Shown piece after piece: positions 1 to 8,902 of a stretch of DNA of 64,000 bases. Each line of letters opens with the position of its first letter. Position 1 is the first letter of the stretch. Location of the stretch: NCBI RefSeq assembly GCF_000241485.1, contig NZ_JH584241.1:3714924-3778923 (forward strand). Direction: 5' to 3'. A model generated the notes under the pieces. That model searched no databases. It was not told the origin of the DNA and was given only the letters and a program-made list of their open reading frames with translations. Source of the DNA: Sphingomonas sp. PAMC 26605 (lineage in GTDB: Bacteria > Pseudomonadota > Alphaproteobacteria > Sphingomonadales > Sphingomonadaceae). A program made the position numbers and the translations under genes.

Positions 1-258
1 GTCGGCCTGCGCCACCGCCGCCTCGGTCTGCTGGCGCATCCGGCCGGGCAAGGACGCGGCGTCCTCATCCTCATAGCCGGCGGTGTCGATGATGCGGAAA
101 TTGAGCCCGACGAGCGTCGCGTCGCCTTCACGGCGATCGCGCGTCACGCCGGGGCGATCATCGACCAGAGCGAGCTTCTTGCCGACAAGGCGATTGAACA
201 GCGTCGATTTGCCGACGTTCGGCCGGCCGATAATCGCGACCACGGGGGTTTTGGACAT
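1..258 (-). CDS. der: Ribosome-assembly GTPase Der (EngA), N-terminal part, cut by window edge
   Basis: Only the first 86 codons lie in the window; the gene runs off the left edge. The ATG at 258 follows a good ribosome binding site (GGAG). The protein opens with a G1 P-loop GRPNVGKS (residues 11-18), then a switch region with PGVTRD and a G3 motif DTAG, as in the first GTPase domain of Der. Der carries two tandem GTPase domains and a KH-like domain and acts in 50S subunit maturation. It lies about 60 bp downstream of bamB in the same direction, and the bamB-der pair is a common order in proteobacteria, which supports the call. Confidence 0.93.
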   Translation of the reverse strand, partial: MSKTPVVAIIGRPNVGKSTLFNRLVGKKLALVDDRPGVTRDRREGDATLVGLNFRIIDTAGYEDEDAASLPGRMRQQTEAAVAQAD

Positions 259-320
259 GCGCGCTCCTTACGGCACGCGCGGCCTTTCGTCACCCCCGTC
301 GTCATTGCCGCGCCGAGACA

Positions 321-1688
321 TCACTTATAGGCGGAAACGCGCCCCTTCTGGTCGAGCACATAGAGCGTCGAATTCGACACGATCGGCGGCAGCGTGAACG
401 GCGCCTTGTTCTCGATCACCGTGCCGACCTTGCCGCTGTCGACCGACGCCGAGACGATCTGCCCGGCCGAATTGGTCAGCACCAGCCGCCCGCCCGCAAG
501 CACGGGGCCGAACCAGGTGACCGGGTTAGCCTTCTTGCCTTCCTTGAGCGTGCCGTCCTTCTTGGTCTTCTCGCTCATGTAGTGACGCAGCTGGCTGATC
601 CACCGCACCTTGCCGGTCGCGCGCGCGAGGCAGACGAGGCGCGCATCGTCGGTGACGATGAACACCCACTCGCCCGCGACCCACGGCGTCGAGATGCCCG
701 CGAAATTCTGCTCCCACAGACGCTGACCCGAATCGATCTCGATCGCGACCATGCGACCGCCCTGCCCGACGGCATAGACGATGCCGCGGTCGATTACCGG
801 ATCGGCATCGACGTCGGCGAGCGACGAGACCGAGGTCGAGATCGTCGAGCGCGAGAGCGCATCCTGCCACAAAGTGCGGCCATTCTCGTAACGATAGGCG
901 TTGAGCTCGCCCGAGGAGAAGCCGGCGACGACCGTCCCCTGGCTGACCGCGGGAGCGGCAACGCCGAACACGCCCTGCGTCTCGACCGAGCCCGACTGGT
1001 TCCACACCACGGTGCCGTCGGCCTGCGACAGCGCGAACAGCTGATTGTCCTGGCTCAGTACATAGAGCTGGCCATTGGCGACGGTCGGGGCGCCGCGCAG
1101 CGGCGAGCCCGGCTTGACGCGCCACAGCACCTTGCCGGTCGCCGCCTCGAGCGCGACGACGTCGCCGAGCCCGTCGGTCGCAAACACCTTGCCGTCATCG
1201 AAGCTCACGCCGCCGCCGAAGCGCGCGCCGCGGGCCTTCTTGTCGGCCTTGGCCTTTTCGGTCTTGGCGATATCGGTCGTCCACAGCTTCGCGCCGGTGG
1301 TCGCCGAAAAAGCGTGGATCGTCGCGTCGACGTCGATCGTGTAAAGGTTTCCGCCGGCAACGACCGGCGCCGCACCGAGCCGCTGGCGGTTGCTGCCGCC
1401 GTCGATCGTCGCACTCCAGACGCGCGATAGATTGGTACCAAGCGCGACCTGTCCGAGCGCCTTCGACGGGTTGCCGCCGGGCTGCGCCCAATTGTCGTTG
1501 GTCGTCGCGGGCGGCACGAGCACTTCGACGCCCGCAATCGTCTTGTCGGCGGTGACATCGTTCTCGCTGGCGAGGATCGCGATCCGCTGGCCAAGCACCG
1601 GGGTCTTCTTCTTGCCCTTCAACGCAGCACAGCTGCTCAGCGCAACGGCGGAGACGGCGATGAGGAGATAGCGGTTGGTCATCTTCAT
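321..1688 (-). CDS. bamB: Outer-membrane assembly lipoprotein BamB (PQQ-like beta-propeller)
   Basis: A 455-aa protein with a lipoprotein signal: short basic start, hydrophobic stretch and lipobox LSSC at about residues 17-20. The body contains repeated beta-propeller blades of the PQQ type, with motifs such as ATGKVLW and DGTVVW. BamB is the scaffold lipoprotein of the Bam complex, which folds beta-barrel proteins into the outer membrane. Its ATG overlaps the stop of the upstream YfgM-like gene by four bases (ATGA), so translation is probably coupled. der follows in the same direction. Confidence 0.93.
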   Translation of the reverse strand: MKMTNRYLLIAVSAVALSSCAALKGKKKTPVLGQRIAILASENDVTADKTIAGVEVLVPPATTNDNWAQPGGNPSKALGQVALGTNLSRVWSATIDGGSNRQRLGAAPVVAGGNLYTIDVDATIHAFSATTGAKLWTTDIAKTEKAKADKKARGARFGGGVSFDDGKVFATDGLGDVVALEAATGKVLWRVKPGSPLRGAPTVANGQLYVLSQDNQLFALSQADGTVVWNQSGSVETQGVFGVAAPAVSQGTVVAGFSSGELNAYRYENGRTLWQDALSRSTISTSVSSLADVDADPVIDRGIVYAVGQGGRMVAIEIDSGQRLWEQNFAGISTPWVAGEWVFIVTDDARLVCLARATGKVRWISQLRHYMSEKTKKDGTLKEGKKANPVTWFGPVLAGGRLVLTNSAGQIVSASVDSGKVGTVIENKAPFTLPPIVSNSTLYVLDQKGRVSAYK

Positions 1689-2386
1689 TGCGATTTTTGT
1701 TCCTTAGCCCCGGACACGGCATCGACGCCCAATATACCTGCCATCTGAACCGCGCGTTGCCGGATCGTTTCGGGCATATCGGGGTTTTGCGCAATCTGTC
1801 CGTAGAGCGTCCCCGCCAGATCGCGCCGGCCCATCCGCAGATACGAGATCGCGACGAGCTCGCCCGCGCTGCCGAACCACGGATTGCCCTTGACCGCGAT
1901 GCCGCGCAGCCGCGCGACTACGACGTCGGGCTTGATCGTGTCGAACTCGGCAGTGGTCTGGCGGACAAGGGCGAGATCGCGGAACGGCTGGCCGATCGAA
2001 GTGTCGCTGGCGACCGCGCCGAACTTGGCAGCAGCACCGCGCAGATCCTTCTTCTGCAGCAGCGCATCGCCCTGGCTCATCAGCGCGAGCGCGCGGTAAC
2101 CCTCGCCACGCGACTGGGCGAGCGCGGTCAGTTCGCCCTGCGCCGCATCGGGCTTGGCGGCGTTGAGATCGTCATACGCCTTGGAGAGCGCAGCGCCCTC
2201 GTCGGCGGCGACGCTTTGTTCATGCGACTGCCAGAGCAGCCAGCCCGCAAAACCAACGAGCGCGAGCACGATCACCGCGATCGCCGCGACGCCGTACCGC
2301 CGCGCCGCCTTCGCCATCTGATCGCGGCGCAATTCCTCATCGACTTCGCGCAGGAATGCGGCATCGGTATTCGGCGGCACGGCCAA
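1685..2386 (-). CDS. YfgM-like membrane-anchored tetratricopeptide protein
   Basis: A 233-aa protein with a cytoplasmic N-terminus, one transmembrane helix at about residues 34-52, and a helical, alanine-rich periplasmic part with TPR-like repeats. This is the architecture of YfgM, an ancillary SecYEG partner that passes secreted proteins to periplasmic chaperones. yfgM-bamB-der is a familiar order, and here the stop overlaps the bamB start by four bases. Family assignment rests on topology, length and context rather than on a diagnostic motif. Confidence 0.82.
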   Translation of the reverse strand: MAVPPNTDAAFLREVDEELRRDQMAKAARRYGVAAIAVIVLALVGFAGWLLWQSHEQSVAADEGAALSKAYDDLNAAKPDAAQGELTALAQSRGEGYRALALMSQGDALLQKKDLRGAAAKFGAVASDTSIGQPFRDLALVRQTTAEFDTIKPDVVVARLRGIAVKGNPWFGSAGELVAISYLRMGRRDLAGTLYGQIAQNPDMPETIRQRAVQMAGILGVDAVSGAKEQKSQ

Positions 2387-2475
2387 GGCGGAACTCCATC
2401 GGATCAGGGCAGGAAGGCGCGGACCTTAGCCGCGCTGCCCGCCAAACAAAAGCGCTCAAAAAACGGGTGGGGCCG

Positions 2476-3357
2476 CTAGTCCTTCTGAGGGTAGATCTGC
2501 TCCAAGCCGGGAAAGCTGCGCGCCCGCACCTCATCGGCGTACTGCTCGACCGCGGCGGAAATACGGCCTGACAGATCATCGAATTTCTTCACGAAGCGCG
2601 CGGTCCGCTCGAACAGGCCGAGCATGTCTTCGGTAACGAGCACCTGCCCGTCGCACTGCGCCGACGCGCCGATCCCGATCGTCGGGCAGGCGATGCTGCG
2701 CGTGATCTCGATCGCGATCGGTTCGACCACGCCCTCGATCACCACCGCGAAGGCGCCGGCGTTTGCGACGGCCTTGGCGTCGGCGACGATCTTGGCGGCC
2801 TCGGCGGCGCTGCGCCCGCGCGCGCCATAGCCGCCGAGCGCGTTGACCGCCTGTGGGGTGAGCCCGACATGCCCCATCACGGGAATCCCGCGTTCGGACA
2901 GGAAGGCGACGGTCGGCGCCATCGCGGTGCCGCCCTCGAGCTTCACCGCGGCGGCGCCAGTCTGCTTGAGCAGCCAGGCCGCGCTTTCGAACGCCTTTTC
3001 GGGGCTCGCTTCGTAGCTGCCGAACGGCATGTCGATGACGACGACGCTGTGATAGCTGCCGCGCACCACCGCCGCGCCATGCGCCGCCATCATCTCGAGC
3101 GTGACGGGAACGGTCGATGGCAGGCCGTAGATCACCTGTCCGAGACTGTCGCCGACGAGCAGCATGTCGCAATGCGGATCGAGCAGTTGCGCGTTGCGCA
3201 CGGTATAGGCGGTGAGCATCACCAGCGGCTCGCCGCCGGCCTGCCCGTCGCCTTTCCGCGCGCGGATCGCGGGAACGGTGAGCCGCTTCATCGGCGCCGG
3301 GGTCGGATTGGCGCGACTGGTCGCGGTGTCGATCGTGAAGGTCGTGGACATGACCAA
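2476..3357 (-). CDS. panB: 3-methyl-2-oxobutanoate hydroxymethyltransferase (PanB)
   Basis: A 293-aa protein, slightly longer than the usual ~265 aa because of an N-terminal extension. It catalyses the first committed step of pantothenate and coenzyme A synthesis: transfer of a hydroxymethyl group from methylene-tetrahydrofolate to ketoisovalerate to give ketopantoate. Visible motifs include [14 protein letters not shown] (metal-binding Asp), KLEGG, and GHVGLTPQ. The start may be either of two in-frame ATGs six bases apart (3357 or 3351). It precedes the yfgM-bamB-der group in the same direction with about 90 bp between. Confidence 0.95.
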   Translation of the reverse strand: MVMSTTFTIDTATSRANPTPAPMKRLTVPAIRARKGDGQAGGEPLVMLTAYTVRNAQLLDPHCDMLLVGDSLGQVIYGLPSTVPVTLEMMAAHGAAVVRGSYHSVVVIDMPFGSYEASPEKAFESAAWLLKQTGAAAVKLEGGTAMAPTVAFLSERGIPVMGHVGLTPQAVNALGGYGARGRSAAEAAKIVADAKAVANAGAFAVVIEGVVEPIAIEITRSIACPTIGIGASAQCDGQVLVTEDMLGLFERTARFVKKFDDLSGRISAAVEQYADEVRARSFPGLEQIYPQKD

Positions 3358-3420
3358 GGCGAATAGCGCCTCGGGCGGCGCGACGCCAGCGCCCCGCGCG
3401 GGGCGCCGGCGCGCGGGAGG

Positions 3421-3702
3421 TTATTTGACTTCGACGCCCTTCCAGAAGGCGAAGCGATCCTTGATTTCGGCTGCCTTGGGCTTGGGATCGGGATAGAACC
3501 AAGCGGCGTCAGGGTTGCGCTTCCCGTCGACGATGATCGTCTTGTAGCTCGCATTGCCCTTCCAAGGGCAGTGCGAATGCGTCGCGCTGTCCTCGAAATA
3601 TTCGGCGACGATGCTGTTGGCCGGGAAATAATGGTTGCCCTCGACCACTACGGTGTCGTCGGACTGGGCGATGACGGTGTCGTTCCAGCGTGCGGTCGGC
3701 AT
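3421..3702 (-). CDS. DUF427 domain protein
   Basis: A 93-aa cytoplasmic protein. The ATG at 3702 is chosen because it follows an AGGAG site and gives the normal family length; a longer reading frame upstream overlaps the neighbouring gene. Family features seen: an early VVVEGNHYFP segment, the central HCPWKG motif, and an aromatic C-terminal part with AAWFYPDP. DUF427 proteins are small beta-rich proteins of unresolved biochemical role. The gene sits 11 bp downstream of the ArsC/Spx-like gene, so the two are probably cotranscribed. Confidence 0.88.
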   Translation of the reverse strand: MPTARWNDTVIAQSDDTVVVEGNHYFPANSIVAEYFEDSATHSHCPWKGNASYKTIIVDGKRNPDAAWFYPDPKPKAAEIKDRFAFWKGVEVK

Positions 3703-3713
3703 GGGCGTATCTC

Positions 3714-4061
3714 CTAGGGCTTGAGAACCGATAGATAGGTATCGGGCGTGAACCCCGCCAGCAGCGTTTCGGCTTGGACCAACACCGGGCGCTTGATCGC
3801 GGAGGGGTTGGCGAGCATCAGCGCGATCGCCTTTTTCGCATCCAAGTCGGTCTTCTCGGCGTCGGGCAGTTTGCGGAAGGTCGTGCCGCCGCGGTTGAGC
3901 AGCGCTTCCCAGCCGAGCCAATCGACCCAGCCGCGTAATTCCGCTTCCGGAACGCCGGCCTTTTTATAGTCGTGGAAGTCGTAGGCGACGCCGTGCTCGC
4001 CGAGCCAGGCCCGCGCCTTTTTGACGGTATCGCAATTGGGGATTCCGTACAGTGTCGTCAT
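3714..4061 (-). CDS. ArsC/Spx-family (YffB-like) thioredoxin-fold protein
   Basis: A 115-aa thioredoxin-fold protein. The ATG at 4061 gives the start MTTLYGIPNCDTVKKARAWL with a single N-terminal cysteine (C10), as in the YffB/Spx/ArsC superfamily. The C-terminal part contains the typical segment IKRPVLV (about residues 89-95), matching the family pattern of a conserved Arg followed by Pro. Such proteins are glutathione-dependent reductases or transcription modulators; YffB itself has no firmly assigned substrate. True arsenate reductase is less likely, as no ars genes are nearby. Confidence 0.87.
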   Translation of the reverse strand: MTTLYGIPNCDTVKKARAWLGEHGVAYDFHDYKKAGVPEAELRGWVDWLGWEALLNRGGTTFRKLPDAEKTDLDAKKAIALMLANPSAIKRPVLVQAETLLAGFTPDTYLSVLKP

Positions 4062-4755
4062 GCAAAGCGCCTTCGTTCGATTCGGGTCGTGGGGCGCGCC
4101 GCTGCCGGTCGGCGCGAGGAGGATCGACAGATGACTCGCCGCAGCCTCCCGTCGTTGGCGCCTGCGATGGGTTCGCACCCGTCGTCGCAGCTACGCGAGG
4201 CGCCCGCATCAGCCGAACGATACCCGCGCATTTGGAAACGTGGCGGCTCCCATCACTGTCTTACCGAGACGGTTGGGCGTCAGGGAGCTACCTCAAAAAC
4301 TATACTCGCTAAGCGCTTGTTATGATTGAGCGTCGGTACCGTCTGCGCGCTCAATTAATACAACCCATTGGCCCCCGTGCAACCAAGTTCGGGCGCCCCC
4401 CTCATTCCCCATCACGGCCGCGTGACCGTCGAACCGGTCATGGAGGGCCTTTTTCGCAGAAGTTTATGCCACGCGTCGCTACGCGGATCCGAAATGCCGC
4501 CCGCCGCTTTTCGATATGCGAAATCGACAGCAATGCGTGTGCGGGCGACCATTACGATTGGATCCGGCCGCCTTGTCGAGTTCGGTGACGATCGGCAGCG
4601 GGTTCGGGCACAGCGTCGCTGCGATCGGCACCAACGGCCACGGAAGTTGAGCTGTGGTCCGCCTCCGCGCGGTGCCAGACAGTTGCCGATCGTCGGAGGC
4701 ATTCCCGAGTTCCAGCACCGCGCTTTCAAGCGCAGCGCTGCCGCCAGACGGCAAT
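4062..4755. other. Gene-free stretch
   Basis: About 700 bases without a convincing gene. Base composition dips locally, for example near 4300-4350, compared with the flanks. Open frames here are short, use atypical codons and show no recognisable motif. It looks like decayed DNA between a conserved operon and an accessory region. No tRNA, terminator with a T-run, or repeat was seen. Confidence 0.5.
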
Positions 4756-4959
4756 CTAGTTAAGCTTGCCGATACCCGGTGGGCCGGTCAGCAGCATCCG
4801 CTCGATGCGTACCGACCAGCGCTCGGCCAGCGGTATTTCGAACCGGGCGGTTTGCTGCGTGATGCCCTCGCGCGCGATACGGCGGCACACCCGCAGGCAC
4901 ACCAAGATTTCAATGTCGGCCGAGGTTGAACACCCAGAATGGTCCGTTCGGCAAGACGG
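4756..4959 (-). pseudogene. Probable 3' remnant of an unidentified gene
   Basis: An open frame runs on the minus strand directly after the LysR stop and ends with TAG at 4756-4758. About 55 codons have the strong G/C third-position preference of real genes in this genome. The translation is coherent (segments such as ADIEILVCLRVCRRI and the ending MLLTGPPGIGKLN). The family is not recognised; the ending resembles a P-loop only superficially. No start codon is present, so it reads as the tail of a deleted gene. Confidence 0.35.
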
Positions 4960-5853
4960 TCACAGCCAGGCGCCTTCGCGTGCGCTCTCCCGCATCGCCT
5001 CGATGAAGATCCGTACCGCCGGCATCGCTCCGCGCCCGGCCTCATAGAGCAGCGTAATCGGGATCGGGCGTGGGGCATGTTCGGCCAGGACCGGCACCAG
5101 CCGCCCCGCGCCGATCGCCGCGGCGGCCTGGTAGCTCAGCACATTGGCCAAACCCGATCCGGCCTCGGCGGCGGCGATGGTCCCGTCGATGGTATTGATG
5201 GTGAGCCGCGGGGCGATCTTCACGATGGCGTCGCCTGCGGCTCCGAACCGCCAATTGCTGCCGTCGCGCACCCCGTTGCAAGCGATGCACCGATGGCGCT
5301 CAAGGTCGGTCGGCACCATCGGCGTGCCATGCTCGGCGAGATAGGCGGGGCTTGCCACGATGGTCTGTTGCACCGATCCGATCGGCACGACGCGCAGGGC
5401 GCTGTCCGCGAGTGCGCCGATCCGCACCGCCACGTCGATCCCCTCCTCGACGATGCGGACATTGCGGTCGACCAGCATCATGCGGGCGTTCAGACCATCG
5501 TATCTGGCCAGCAGCGCGCTGATCGTGGGCAGCACGTGCAGCTTCCCGAACATTACCGGCGCCGTCACGTAAAGCTGTCCGCGCGGCACCGATCGCCCGC
5601 CCATCGCAATCTGCTCGGCCTCGCGCAGATCGGCGAGGATCCGCCGGGCACGATCGAGAAACGCCAAGCCTTCGTCGGTGAGCGAAACCGCCCGGGTCGA
5701 GCGATGGAACAGCGTGACGCCGAGATGCCGCTCCAGCGCCGCGACCGCACGGGTGACCGCGGGGGGTGACGTCCCCAGCGCGCGCGCGGCCGCAGCGAAA
5801 CCGCGCCGGTCGGCAACGGCGACGAACGACGTCAGGGCGTCGAAGCGATCCAT
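4960..5853 (-). CDS. LysR-family transcriptional regulator
   Basis: A 297-aa regulator. The start at 5853 (MDRFDALTSFVAVAD) gives a standard LysR length; an upstream extension of the frame is not needed. Residues 1-60 form the winged helix-turn-helix (AAARALGTSPPAVTRAVAALE). The rest is the substrate-binding-like effector domain, with the subgroup features RGQLYVTAPV and DVAVRIGAL. It is divergent from a PNPOx-like gene and a VOC gene and probably controls them from the 75-bp space between, which carries a long inverted repeat. Confidence 0.92.
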   Translation of the reverse strand: MDRFDALTSFVAVADRRGFAAAARALGTSPPAVTRAVAALERHLGVTLFHRSTRAVSLTDEGLAFLDRARRILADLREAEQIAMGGRSVPRGQLYVTAPVMFGKLHVLPTISALLARYDGLNARMMLVDRNVRIVEEGIDVAVRIGALADSALRVVPIGSVQQTIVASPAYLAEHGTPMVPTDLERHRCIACNGVRDGSNWRFGAAGDAIVKIAPRLTINTIDGTIAAAEAGSGLANVLSYQAAAAIGAGRLVPVLAEHAPRPIPITLLYEAGRGAMPAVRIFIEAMRESAREGAWL

Positions 5854-5857
5854 TATT

Positions 5858-5885
5858 CCTCGATGTGCAATAGTGAACATCGAGG
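5858..5885. promoter_or_regulatory. Inverted repeat, candidate LysR operator
   Basis: Perfect 9-bp arms CCTCGATGT and ACATCGAGG are separated by 10 bases, in the short space between the LysR gene (minus) and the PNPOx-like gene (plus). The position and dyad symmetry fit a LysR operator controlling both directions. Function is inferred. Confidence 0.6.
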
Positions 5886-5928
5886 ATCGAGGATTATCAT
5901 CGTATCCGCAACGTATTATCTTCCCTGC

Positions 5929-6537
5929 ATGGCACAGACCTTTCTCCACACCCTCTTCGGCCCCCGCGCCCGGGCGATGCAGGAGGCGGATGGATCGCGC
6001 GCATCCTATGCGCGGTTGGAGGCCAATGCCGGACCGGTGGATATCCTCACCGAGCGCGAGGCTGGTTTCATCGCCGCCCGCGACAGCTTCTACATGGCAA
6101 GCGTCAGCGAGCAGGGCTGGCCCTATGTTCAGCATCGTGGCGGGCCGGCGGGATTCCTGCGCCGGATCGCGGGCAACCGGATCGGGTTCGCGGACTATCG
6201 CGGCAATCGGCAGTTTCTATCGGCGGCGAACCTGATGGCCGACGATCGGGTATCGCTGTTCCTGATGGACTACCCGAACCGGCGTCGGCTCAAGCTGATC
6301 GGCACGGCGCGGGTCAGTGACGATCGGGCCGAGATCGCCACCCTGATGCCGCGCGGTTATGCTGCCGAGCCCGAGCGAGCCTTCCTGATCGACGTGGTCG
6401 GTTTCGACTGGAATTGCCCTCAACATATCAGCCCGCGTTTCACCGAAGCGGAAATCCGCGAGCAGACCCGACCCCTGCTCGATGAACTTGCCGAGTTGCG
6501 CGCCCGCGTGACCGAACTGGAAGGAAGAAAACCATGA
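5929..6537 (+). CDS. Pyridoxamine 5'-phosphate oxidase-like flavin-binding protein
   Basis: A 202-aa protein from the ATG at 5929. An alternative in-frame start 66 bases upstream would overlap the operator. It has the split-barrel fold of PNPOx-like proteins: AARDSFYMASVSEQGWPYVQ is the typical first strand pair, followed by LMADDRVSLFLMDY and RRLKLIGTARV. Members bind FMN or F420 and act as oxidoreductases; the substrate is unknown. The C-terminus is a short coiled coil (about residues 180-200). The stop overlaps the next ATG by four bases (ATGA), coupling it to the VOC gene. Confidence 0.87.
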   Translation: MAQTFLHTLFGPRARAMQEADGSRASYARLEANAGPVDILTEREAGFIAARDSFYMASVSEQGWPYVQHRGGPAGFLRRIAGNRIGFADYRGNRQFLSAANLMADDRVSLFLMDYPNRRRLKLIGTARVSDDRAEIATLMPRGYAAEPERAFLIDVVGFDWNCPQHISPRFTEAEIREQTRPLLDELAELRARVTELEGRKP

Positions 6538-6944
6538 CGACACAGCCGACCCTTGGCGTCCATCATATCGGCCTGACCGTCCCGGACCTCGATCAGGCGC
6601 GCGCGTTTTTCTGCGAAGTCCTCGGCTTCGGCGAGGTGGGCGGTGTCCCGGAATATCCGGCGATTTTCGTGTCCAACGGCGCCGTCTTCCTGACGCTATG
6701 GCGCGCCGCCGATCCGCTGACCGCGCGCGCCTTCGACCGGCGCGCGAACATCGGCCTGCATCATCTTTCGCTGTCTGTGGCCGACGACGCCGCGCTCGAT
6801 GCGCTATGGGCAAAGCTCAGCGTTCATCCCGAAATCGTGATCGATGCCGCACCGGGCCCAATCGTTCCGGGAGCGGCCACGCGACACTTTCTCGTGTTCA
6901 TCCCGGGCGGCATCCGGATGGAGTTCGCGACGCCCTTCGCTTGA
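6534..6944 (+). CDS. VOC-superfamily (glyoxalase/bleomycin-resistance-like) protein
   Basis: A 136-aa protein with the paired beta-alpha-beta-beta-beta modules of the vicinal oxygen chelate fold. It begins with GVHHIGLTVPDLDQARAFF, carries a central IGLHHLSLSVAD, and ends near a metal-ligand position in GGIRMEFATP. These enzymes bind a divalent metal and act as lyases, dioxygenases or drug-binding proteins; the substrate is not evident. It is translationally coupled to the PNPOx-like gene and probably controlled by the divergent LysR regulator. Confidence 0.87.
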   Translation: MTTQPTLGVHHIGLTVPDLDQARAFFCEVLGFGEVGGVPEYPAIFVSNGAVFLTLWRAADPLTARAFDRRANIGLHHLSLSVADDAALDALWAKLSVHPEIVIDAAPGPIVPGAATRHFLVFIPGGIRMEFATPFA

Positions 6945-7086
6945 CGCATTGGTAGGGCGAGCGGCAGCATCGGACGCCCGCGATGGCAGATGCCGATCCG
7001 CCTGTCGCGGCGCCCGACCTACCCACGCGCCTGACCGATTCGCGTCTTCGACGCGTTCGATCCGGCGACTGGCGATGAAGGCGAAT

Positions 7087-7986
7087 TTAGGTCTTCGCGA
7101 AAATCTGCTCGAACCAGCTCACGAACGCGCGCGCCTTCGCCGTCGGCAGCCGACCGCTCGGAAACAGCGCCCACAAGTCGGCGGTGGGGAGCTTCCAGTC
7201 GGTCAGCACCGGGACAACGCTTCCGCTCGCAAGCTCCGGTTGCATTACCCAGCGCGAGCTGATCGCGAGGCCAAGGCCGGCAATCACCGCCTCCCGAACG
7301 CCCTCGGCCGCGCTGAACGACAGTCGCGTGGGGATACGCACCGACGTCTCCCCATTTGCGCCCTGAAAACGCCATTCCTCCGCGATCAGCCCCTGCGTGT
7401 AGACGAGCGCGGTGTGCTCGAGCAGGTCGGCGGGAGTCGACGGAGTGCCCATCCGCGCAAGGTACGTCGGGCTCGCCACGACCAATCGGTCGCACGTGGC
7501 GAGTTTGCGGGCGGTCAGGCTCGAATCCGATAGCTCTCCCCCGCGGAGCGCGACGTCGATATTCTCGCCCATCAAATCGACGAAGCGATCGTCGAGGACG
7601 AAATCGACGCGAAGGTTCGGATGCGCGTCGAGGAAACCGCCGATCTTCGGAATGACGTGCAATCTGGCGAAGGTAACGGGGGCGCCGACGCGCAGCCGTC
7701 CATCGAGCCCCTTGCCCAATCCGCGCGCGGCGGTCTCTGCCTCATCGGCTTCGGCAAGGGTGCGCCGCGCGCGCTCGTAGAACGCCTGGCCCGCTTCGGT
7801 CGGGTGGAGTTGCCGCGTCGAGCGGACCAGAAGCCGGACCTGGAGACGCTCTTCCAGTGCCGCGACAAGTTTCGACACGTTGGGCTGGCCGGTCTGCAAA
7901 TCGCGCGCAGCCGCCGAGAACGAACCGGCCTCAACGACGCGGACGAAAACCTCCATCGCATGCAATCGATCCATTCGCCGAGCCAC
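7087..7986 (-). CDS. LysR-family transcriptional regulator
   Basis: A 299-aa LysR protein: N-terminal winged helix (MEVFVRVVEAGSFSAAARDL, residues about 11-30, then a QPNVSKLVAALE recognition helix) and a C-terminal effector domain with GRLRVGAPVTFARLHV. The family type is the one commonly found next to quinone or redox genes. It is divergent from the peroxiredoxin-like gene at 8100 with about 110 bp between, and a palindrome lies just before its own start. Likely target: the peroxiredoxin-like gene and perhaps the following ABM and hydrolase genes. Confidence 0.92.
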   Translation of the reverse strand: MARRMDRLHAMEVFVRVVEAGSFSAAARDLQTGQPNVSKLVAALEERLQVRLLVRSTRQLHPTEAGQAFYERARRTLAEADEAETAARGLGKGLDGRLRVGAPVTFARLHVIPKIGGFLDAHPNLRVDFVLDDRFVDLMGENIDVALRGGELSDSSLTARKLATCDRLVVASPTYLARMGTPSTPADLLEHTALVYTQGLIAEEWRFQGANGETSVRIPTRLSFSAAEGVREAVIAGLGLAISSRWVMQPELASGSVVPVLTDWKLPTADLWALFPSGRLPTAKARAFVSWFEQIFAKT

Positions 7987-7987
7987 C

Positions 7988-8004
7988 TATTCCATAATTG
8001 AATA
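7988..8004. promoter_or_regulatory. TATTC-N7-GAATA palindrome, candidate LysR operator
   Basis: Arms TATTC and GAATA flank seven A/T-rich bases in the intergenic space between the LysR gene and the peroxiredoxin-like gene, directly upstream of the LysR ATG. Spacing and symmetry resemble a T-N11-A LysR box. Inference only. Confidence 0.5.
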
Positions 8005-8099
8005 AGTGATATCGCTTTGGCTCTCCTACTGCAACGCATCAGAATAGCGCATTTGGGCGGCAGGGCAGCGATGATGCTCGGCCGCCACGGAGAAGCGCG

Positions 8100-8807
8100 A
8101 TGAATTTCCAGGAAACTTTCGCCCATATCCTGCAATCGGATTTGCCGCTGCAGGCCAAGCTCGATGCCTTCAAGATCGAGTTCGATACGCGGCTTGCCCC
8201 GCCCGCAGCCGTCGAAGCGCTGCATCGCTCGGTCGATGAATTGATCGCGTCGGGCGCACCGGATCGCGCGCTCAAGGTCGGCGACGTCGCCCCGGCGTTC
8301 ACCCTCCCCGACCCGGACGGCAAGCCGGTTTCGTCCGCAGCGCTCCTGACCAAAGGGCCGCTCGTCGCGAGCTTCTATCGCGGCGTCTGGTGCCCGTACT
8401 GCAATTACGAGCTGACCGCGCTCGAGCAGGCGCGCCCGGAAATCGAGGCGCGTGGTGCGAGCCTGGTCGCGATCTCGCAGCAGTTGGCGCCCAATAGCCG
8501 GAAGTCGCAGCGCCAGAACGGGCTCGGCTTCCCGATCCTGGGCGACCATGGCGGCGCAGTCGCGGCGGACTTCAACCTGCGCTGGACGCTGCCGGAGTAT
8601 CTGCGCGTGGCGCACAGGACGCTCGGCGCCGACCTGCCGCAGTTCAACGGCGAGGACAGCTGGACGCTGCCGATGAGCGCCCGCTACGTCATCGCGCAGG
8701 ACGGAACGATCGTCTACGCCGAGGTGAATGGCGATTATACCCGGCGCCCCGAGCCGTCGGCGATGTTCCCGGTTCTCGAACGGCTGGCGCGCCGGCAGGC
8801 CGCCTGA
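8100..8807 (+). CDS. Peroxiredoxin-like AhpC/TSA family protein
   Basis: A 235-aa thioredoxin-fold protein. Residues 1-55 are helical; a redoxin domain starts near VGDVAPAFTLPDPDGK (about residues 60-75). The active site is GVWCPYCNYEL, with Cys98 and Cys101 in a CxxC arrangement. This places it in the peroxiredoxin-like group with a CPYC site rather than classic AhpC. Expected role: reduction of peroxides or thiol-disulphide exchange in the cytoplasm, as no signal peptide is present. The gene follows a divergent LysR regulator and heads a group of small redox genes. Confidence 0.88.
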   Translation: MNFQETFAHILQSDLPLQAKLDAFKIEFDTRLAPPAAVEALHRSVDELIASGAPDRALKVGDVAPAFTLPDPDGKPVSSAALLTKGPLVASFYRGVWCPYCNYELTALEQARPEIEARGASLVAISQQLAPNSRKSQRQNGLGFPILGDHGGAVAADFNLRWTLPEYLRVAHRTLGADLPQFNGEDSWTLPMSARYVIAQDGTIVYAEVNGDYTRRPEPSAMFPVLERLARRQAA

Positions 8808-8902
8808 TCCCTCTTGATCGTCGCTCGACCGTCACGTCGCTGCTGTGAAGCAGCACGCGACAAAGGTGAGCGCCTGATGTCCGCATCTGCGCGCCGCGCT
8901 CT

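Noticed and set aside
4741..4760. GPPGIGKL read as a Walker A motif
   Set aside because: It is followed by Asn and a stop codon, so there is no P-loop Thr/Ser and no downstream ATPase domain.
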